From NCBI GenBank assembly GCA_001795165.1, contig MGNS01000147.1, positions 12,809 to 21,474 on the forward strand: a stretch of 8,666 nucleotides of DNA. Reading direction: 5' to 3'. The notes beneath the pieces are model-generated. The model made no database searches and was not told the origin of the DNA. It was given only the letters and a program-made list of their open reading frames with translations. How positions within the stretch are numbered: the stretch's first letter is position 1; each line of letters begins with the position of its first letter. This DNA comes from Chloroflexi bacterium RBG_16_57_11. GTDB taxonomy: Bacteria > Chloroflexota > Anaerolineae > Anaerolineales > UBA4823. Shown here one piece after another: positions 5,375 to 8,666 of the stretch. Position numbers and translations under genes: made by a program.

Positions 5375-6738
5375 TGAGCAAATACGTCAGCCCGCTACAA
5401 ACCGGTCTACCGCACAGCCTAGAGGCCGAGCGGATGATCCTGGGAGCCTTGCTAAACGGTTCCGCCGATCCGTCCATGGTAATTGCTGTGCTCTCGGAAG
5501 CAAGTTTTTTACCCGAGTATCATCGGCTGATTTTTCGTGCCGTAGGTGACCTGGCAGTATCCGGGGTTGTGGATCGCTCTTTGGTAGCTCAGGAGCTTCA
5601 GAAGCGCGGGCATCTTGAGTCTGTCGGCGGTCTTAAGCGGCTGGTCGAGCTGGACGAAGGGCTGCCCAATGTTCCTAATTGCGAAGGCTACCTACGAATC
5701 CTGATCGAGAAGCAGACTCTCCGCGAAACGATCCACGCCTGCAAAAGTCTGGCCTCCGAATGCCTGGTGACGGGAGAACCATCTGCTGACCTACTGGCGC
5801 GCGCTCAGCGGGCACTGGCCAACTTGTCGAAGGGCGAGAAAACAAACTGGGCCACACCGTCAGAAGTTATCGACCAGACCCCTGGTGGACTTCAGGGGCT
5901 TATCGCGCCCGTCAGCCAGACCGGCGCCATCACGTTTCCATGGCCAAGTGTGGCTCGGATGATACCGGGTCTGAAAGGCGGTGACTTGTGCGTGCTGGCG
6001 GGCCGCCCGTCGCACGGTAAAAGTTGCGCGGCTCTCCAGGTTGCCTGGCACTGTGCCCAGCATGGCGTACCGGTCGCGGTTAACTCGCTGGAGATGAGCC
6101 GCGAAGCGTTGATACTGCGCTTGCTGGCGGCAATCGGACGGATCGACCACGAGCACCTGCGCTCGGGCCACCTTGACCAGGGCGAACGGCTGCGGGTAGC
6201 TTCCGCCGCCGCTCAATTGGAAGAGATTCCGCTTTGGCTCAACGATGTCCGCGCCCACACGGTCAGCTCAGTCCAACTGAGTCTGCAACGCCTAGCAAAC
6301 CGAGGCATAAAGCCAAAGTTGTTCATAATTGACCACTTGCAGCTTATGGATACGGTAGCAAGAGGCACCAGCCGCAACGAGAAAATAGGAGACATAACAG
6401 CAAGTCTGAAGCGCCTTGCAGGGTCCGAAGACATGACTATCCTGCTTATTTCTCAGCTAAATAGGGATTGTGAACGAGAGCGCCGGCCCCCACACCTGGC
6501 AGACTTGCGCGACTCTGGTTCGATCGAGCAGGACGCCGATCAAGTGATTTTCGTTTTTAGGCCCGAGAAGCTGAAGCCGGATCGCGCCGATCTCCGAGGC
6601 GAGGCTCAGTTTATCGTGGCGAAACAGAGGGATGGAAGAACGGGGGAAGAGTGGCTAGTATTTCTGCCCGAATTTCAGCGGTTCGAGTCTAAATATCAAG
6701 GGGACGACACGGAATGGCAAAATCAGCGGATCAGTTGA
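5371..6738 (+). CDS. dnaB: DnaB-like replicative DNA helicase (455 aa)
   Basis: DnaB-type helicases are hexameric rings that unwind DNA at the fork in an ATP-dependent way and recruit primase. Numbering from ATG 5371, the N-terminal domain (about 10-100) starts LPHSLEAERMILGALL, the usual DnaB-N signature. After a linker comes the RecA-like domain. Walker A is GRPSHGKS (211-218; commonly GRPSMGKT), NSLEMS (238-243) carries the catalytic Glu, and Walker B is LFIIDHLQLM (317-326). The stretch LADLRDSGSIEQDADQVIF and the final IVAKQRDGRTGE are typical DnaB motifs. Length matches bacterial DnaB. The start overlaps the preceding stop (ATGA); GTG 5359, four codons earlier, is possible. A phage-borne helicase implies the phage does not rely on host DnaB, and the DUF1376 protein upstream is the likely partner. 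All key residues seen are intact. Confidence 0.95.
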   Translation: MMSKYVSPLQTGLPHSLEAERMILGALLNGSADPSMVIAVLSEASFLPEYHRLIFRAVGDLAVSGVVDRSLVAQELQKRGHLESVGGLKRLVELDEGLPNVPNCEGYLRILIEKQTLRETIHACKSLASECLVTGEPSADLLARAQRALANLSKGEKTNWATPSEVIDQTPGGLQGLIAPVSQTGAITFPWPSVARMIPGLKGGDLCVLAGRPSHGKSCAALQVAWHCAQHGVPVAVNSLEMSREALILRLLAAIGRIDHEHLRSGHLDQGERLRVASAAAQLEEIPLWLNDVRAHTVSSVQLSLQRLANRGIKPKLFIIDHLQLMDTVARGTSRNEKIGDITASLKRLAGSEDMTILLISQLNRDCERERRPPHLADLRDSGSIEQDADQVIFVFRPEKLKPDRADLRGEAQFIVAKQRDGRTGEEWLVFLPEFQRFESKYQGDDTEWQNQRIS

Positions 6739-7016
6739 TCATAGCCAGGGCGGCGCTACAGAAGGCGAAAGAACTAATCGATTCCGCATTATTGTTTCGG
6801 TCAAGTACGGAGACAGAAACTTGGAAAAACCATGCACAAGAATGGCTTTACGATTTACCGAGAATTCTAGGGGAACTATATTGGCCACCCAGACATGGGG
6901 AGAAACAAACACGTGAGGCCGGTTCACGATCCGATGAATGGCTGCGCCGTTTGGGGGCGCAGGACGCCATCATGGAAAACGTGTTGGAGTTGATTGAGGA
7001 ACAACGAAGAGCATGA
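6714..7016 (+). CDS. Unknown helical phage protein (100 aa)
   Basis: ATG 6714 lies inside the last 25 bases of the helicase gene and has AAGGGGA (6698-6704) nine bases upstream. The sequence is mostly helical: ADQLIIARAALQKAKELIDS at the start, then ETWKNHAQEWLYDLPRIL, then QDAIMENVLELIEEQRRA at the end. No motif or family is recognised. It overlaps the next tiny gene by ATGA. The tight overlap with the helicase suggests a function made together with it, possibly a helper of replication; this is only context. Confidence 0.65.
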   Translation: MAKSADQLIIARAALQKAKELIDSALLFRSSTETETWKNHAQEWLYDLPRILGELYWPPRHGEKQTREAGSRSDEWLRRLGAQDAIMENVLELIEEQRRA

Positions 7017-7120
7017 GCATTAATAACCTATTAGACGACTGCCTAAAAGTAGTCGAAAGGCTAAATCTTCATCCACAGAAACGGTCCCAACCTCGTTTTG
7101 AGGCATTACGGAGAATGTAG
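7013..7120 (+). CDS. Very small protein, last gene of the rightward operon (35 aa)
   Basis: ATG 7013 overlaps the stop of the 100-aa gene (ATGA), the same coupling used through the operon, and 35 codons follow to TAG 7118-7120. The product begins MSINNLLDDCLKVVERLNLH and ends in a basic tail (KRSQPRFEALRRM), consistent with a short amphipathic helix plus a basic region. Its length is below usual gene-finder limits, so the evidence is the coupling and the protein-like sequence only. Confidence 0.45.
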   Translation: MSINNLLDDCLKVVERLNLHPQKRSQPRFEALRRM

Positions 7121-7250
7121 GGAACTGCCAACCGTGGCGAAAATGACTGGCAAGGTGCAATCGCCGGGGCCTTCCATGTATCTGGATACCCAGGAAACCG
7201 TCCTAGGGCCTGTTTCGAGAAATGTAGAAATACTGAAGTTGCTTTTTTGC

Positions 7251-7280
7251 TTGACCGTTGTTACATTACGGGCGTATACT
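7251..7280 (+). promoter_or_regulatory. Sigma-70-like promoter for the 86-aa gene
   Basis: TTGACC (7251-7256, 5/6), an 18-base spacer and TATACT (7275-7280, 5/6) predict a start near 7287. It lies in the 239-bp gap after the rightward operon (7121-7359), which otherwise holds no convincing gene, and points at the gene at 7360-7620. Confidence 0.6.
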
Positions 7281-7316
7281 CCACTCAGAGTTGCAGAACG
7301 TGTTCATTCCTCCGAA

Positions 7317-7346
7317 AGCGGGGCGGCTCCGCATGGCTGCCCCGCT
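7317..7346 (+). other. Strong GC hairpin in the leader of the 86-aa gene
   Basis: AGCGGGGC (7317-7324) and GCCCCGCT (7339-7346) pair perfectly. With one G-U pair the stem grows to 11 bp (7317-7327 with 7336-7346). The loop (7328-7335) contains an ATG at 7333 that is in frame with the downstream gene. No U-tract follows, so it is not a clear terminator. It could end the upstream operon weakly or control translation. Confidence 0.45.
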
Positions 7347-7359
7347 CTTAGCCTCAGCC

Positions 7360-7620
7360 ATGCAACGTAAATTCTCCTTCCGCCGCACTCGCAAGATACC
7401 AGGGAAGCTTCTATCCATCGCCAGATCCGGTTACGCTCGCGCCAACCAGGAAGCGGCGGCGATCATTCTCGCGGACCGGGGCAAATACGCGGGACTGCCG
7501 GTTGAGTGGGCCGAGTTGGTTTTGGGTGGAGCCCCTCCAGCGCAAACGCAAACTGAAGGGGCACGGGCGGATATTGGCGGGGTTCAGGAGGGCGTTAGGG
7601 GTGACCTGGCGGGCATGTAA
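7360..7620 (+). CDS. Unknown basic small protein (86 aa)
   Basis: The frame has a sigma-70-like promoter upstream and a hairpin right after its stop. From ATG 7360 it begins with a basic segment (MQRKFSFRRTRKIPGKLL), then a protein-like middle (ARANQEAAAIILADRGKYAG, LPVEWAELVL), and ends in a Gly/Ala/Gln-rich tail. The start is uncertain: ATG 7333 (in the hairpin loop) and GTG 7300 are in frame, and none has a good ribosome site. The leftward frame over the same bases reads as a shadow. No family recognised; the basic N-terminus may bind nucleic acid. Confidence 0.5.
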   Translation: MQRKFSFRRTRKIPGKLLSIARSGYARANQEAAAIILADRGKYAGLPVEWAELVLGGAPPAQTQTEGARADIGGVQEGVRGDLAGM

Positions 7621-7638
7621 ATAAGGCCGATTCCGGCC
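7616..7638 (-). terminator. Small terminator-like hairpin between convergent genes
   Basis: GGCCG (7625-7629) and CGGCC (7634-7638) form a 5-bp GC stem with a 4-base loop. On the reverse strand it is followed by TTATTTA, a fair T-rich tail, so it should end the leftward operon. On the forward strand it begins four bases after the stop of the 86-aa gene, but there the tail is poor. The short stem keeps confidence moderate. Confidence 0.4.
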
Positions 7639-7737
7639 CATTGCATTCCAGTGGCGCGTCTCCGCATTTGATCGCTATCCAATTCCTCGTGTCGTCTGTT
7701 GTTTGACTCATTTGTCTGTCTATGACCTCTACGCAAC

Positions 7738-7914
7738 CTACCGGTCAGGCACCCGTGCGTCTTCCGGGATGTCCGAGTCGCGCATGACCTTGACGGCTTC
7801 TAAGAACTCGGCTTTATCGACATGCCCTAGTGCATATATGCAAGAGCCGTCTGGATCGTCTATCGGCGTTCCAAAAGGTATTTCTCGCAGTTTCACACGT
7901 ACTCCAGGCGTCAT
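7738..7914 (-). CDS. Small unknown protein, last gene of the leftward right-hand operon (58 aa)
   Basis: ATG 7914 has GGAGG five bases upstream (7920-7924 on the reverse strand), the best ribosome site of this operon, and overlaps the stop of the 70-aa gene (ATGA). The protein runs 58 residues, MTPGVRVKLREIPFGTP to EDARVPDR. It has a beta-like start, one Cys, and a helix (DKAEFLEAVKVMRDS). The rightward frame over this stretch is Ser/Thr-rich and looks like a shadow. No family recognised. Confidence 0.65.
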   Translation of the reverse strand: MTPGVRVKLREIPFGTPIDDPDGSCIYALGHVDKAEFLEAVKVMRDSDIPEDARVPDR

Positions 7915-8123
7915 GCGATCCTCCGAAAGATGCCGCGCCTCATGTACCTCCCATTAGGGTCACGCGGGCTCCACCGGCCCGGTAGTATCGGCGGGCGAAA
8001 TGGGTCGCCCTTCACGCAGTATATTTGGCTACCTATTCTCACCGAATATATCGGTGCGGTATCATCCCCTCCAACATACGTGACCTCCACTTCGGTTCCG
8101 ATTGGTACCTCCCCGTAAGTCAT
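7911..8123 (-). CDS. Small unknown beta-rich protein (70 aa)
   Basis: The leftward frame starts at ATG 8123, overlapping the stop of the 49-aa zinc-ribbon gene, and ends in the ATGA shared with the 58-aa gene. The sequence EVPIGTEVEVTYVGGDDTAP, then YSVRIGSQIYCVKGDPF, alternates in a way typical of small beta-barrels. The C-terminus is basic (RWSPRDPNGRYMRRGIFRR). The ribosome site is weak, so coupling is probably important. No family recognised. The rightward frame here is a shadow. Confidence 0.65.
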   Translation of the reverse strand: MTYGEVPIGTEVEVTYVGGDDTAPIYSVRIGSQIYCVKGDPFRPPILPGRWSPRDPNGRYMRRGIFRRIA

Positions 8124-8269
8124 GATCGTTGAGTCCCGCAGTGTGGGCAGGGCCTGATGACCTTCTTCGGCCCGCCGAGCGTCTTCCGAAGGGCGGCGCT
8201 TGCCTTGCCGCCCTCACGGATCACATAATCGACGGGCAGATTCCCGCGACAAATTGGGCATTCAGGCAT
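8120..8269 (-). CDS. Zinc-ribbon-like small protein (49 aa)
   Basis: The frame begins MPECPICRGNLPVDYVIREG and ends RPCPHCGTQRS. Two CxxC knuckles, C4-x2-C7 and a second pair CPHC about 38 residues later, form a standard four-Cys zinc ribbon with a Lys/Arg-rich middle (KASAALRKTLGGPKK). ATG 8269 overlaps the previous stop by eight bases, and the stop overlaps the next ATG (ATGA), so it belongs firmly to the leftward operon. Such ribbons bind DNA, RNA or proteins; nothing more specific can be said. Confidence 0.7.
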   Translation of the reverse strand: MPECPICRGNLPVDYVIREGGKASAALRKTLGGPKKVIRPCPHCGTQRS

Positions 8270-8666
8270 CGCTGTGCCCGGTCTGATTCGCGATCCCACC
8301 GTTGACCCGCACGAGCCACTCGGCGGCGTACTCCAGGTGCCGCCCGTATTCCTCGATTGCGGAAGGCGAGTAACCCTGCTGCTCTCCGACTACCCGGTAG
8401 TTCTTCACCCACCAGGCAAGCGTATTCCTCAGGCATCCCACGCTGATAGTTTCGGAATCAACGCACACTATGGCGTGCCTGCTTCCACAAATGCGCAAAA
8501 ACTTGCCGACCGCCGTGAGGCACTCCGCCCCGCTGAGGTTCGCCTCTCTGAGGTTCGCCTCTCTGAGGTCCGCCTCTCTGAGGTCCGCCCCGCTGAAGTT
8601 CGCCTTTCTGAGGTCCGCCTTTCTGAGGTCCGCCTCTCTGAGGTCCGCCTCTCTGAGGTCCGCCCC
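8262..8666 (-). CDS. Pentapeptide-repeat protein, N-terminus cut by window edge
   Basis: The reverse strand is open from the right edge for 134 codons to TGA 8262-8264. The visible part starts with nine clear pentapeptide units of the A(D/N)L(R/S)x type (such as GADLR, EADLR, KANFS, EANLS) and a tenth diverged one (GAECL). Pentapeptide repeats fold into a right-handed four-sided beta-helix; some such proteins mimic DNA and act on gyrase, but most have no known job. The last 80 residues (RHAIVCVDSETISVGC, then NTLAWWVKNYRVVGEQQGYS and IEEYGRHLEYAAEW) are a separate alpha/beta-like domain seen behind such repeats in phage proteins, to my memory. It is the first visible gene of the leftward operon. 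Internal starts after the repeats are not favoured, since the repeats continue in frame to the edge. Confidence 0.85.
   Translation of the reverse strand, partial: GADLREADLREADLRKADLRKANFSGADLREADLREANLREANLSGAECLTAVGKFLRICGSRHAIVCVDSETISVGCLRNTLAWWVKNYRVVGEQQGYSPSAIEEYGRHLEYAAEWLVRVNGGIANQTGHSDA
8526..8666 (-). repeat. Tandem 15-bp repeats coding the pentapeptides
   Basis: About nine copies of a 15-bp unit (forward strand GCCTCTCTGAGGTCC) run to the window edge. Most copies differ at only one to three bases, including silent positions, so the DNA is more alike than the protein fold demands. This suggests recent duplication or slippage. The array continues outside the window. Confidence 0.85.

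Noticed and set aside
7098..7370. Rightward 90-aa frame starting with TTG
   Set aside because: No ribosome site, no protein-like pattern, and it covers the promoter and hairpin.
7595..7711. Leftward 38-codon frame (begins MSQTTDDTRNW)
   Set aside because: Protein-like with three Cys, but the ribosome site is badly spaced and it runs through the terminator-like hairpin and over the end of the rightward gene.
7703..7957. Rightward 84-aa frame
   Set aside because: Ser/Thr-rich shadow of the leftward 58-aa gene, which has GGAGG and an ATGA overlap.
8526..8666. CRISPR-like array of short repeats
   Set aside because: Units are contiguous 15-mers without spacers and encode pentapeptides in frame.

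Overview
The window looks like the early/replication part of a tailed bacteriophage or prophage (Caudoviricetes-type) genome. It carries a phage-type RusA resolvase, a lone DNA methyltransferase, a DUF1376/YdaU-type replication protein and a phage-encoded DnaB-like helicase. These are packed with many small unknown genes whose stops and starts overlap as ATGA. Promoters are sigma-70-like and several genes have good Shine-Dalgarno sites, so the host is a bacterium with ordinary translation signals. I cannot name the host. No integrase, structural or lysis gene, tRNA, IS element or CRISPR array is visible.

Layout: (1) Bases 1-907 are a leftward block of three small genes: an 88-aa unknown, an 81-aa Cys-containing unknown, and a coiled-coil plus winged-helix-like protein cut by the left edge. 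(2) Bases 907-998 hold two back-to-back promoters with facing TTGACA boxes and a small inverted repeat between them. On both sides the predicted transcription start falls on a GTG codon. (3) Bases 998-7120 are one long rightward module: ribbon-helix-helix-like protein, unknown 113-aa protein, RusA, 236-aa zinc-finger protein, methyltransferase, 79-aa Cys-rich protein with a TTG start, DUF1376 replication protein, 109-aa four-Cys protein, 68-aa protein, DnaB-like helicase, 100-aa protein and 35-aa protein. (4) Bases 7121-7640 contain a sigma-70-like promoter, a strong hairpin, a probable 86-aa gene and a small terminator-like hairpin. (5) From the right edge back to 7738 runs a leftward chain of four genes: the C-terminal part of a pentapeptide-repeat protein, a 49-aa zinc-ribbon protein, a 70-aa protein and a 58-aa protein. 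All are joined by 4-8 base overlaps.

How it may work together: the RHH-like protein probably controls the divergent promoters. The rightward operon then makes a replication and recombination set. The most notable structure is inside the DUF1376 gene. An 11-bp repeat array, whose period is not a multiple of 3, lies in the linker-coding part and is followed by an AT-rich stretch with a perfect hairpin. This is the layout of the lambda origin inside gene O, so it is a good candidate for the replication origin, with the DnaB-like helicase encoded just downstream. This origin assignment is inference.
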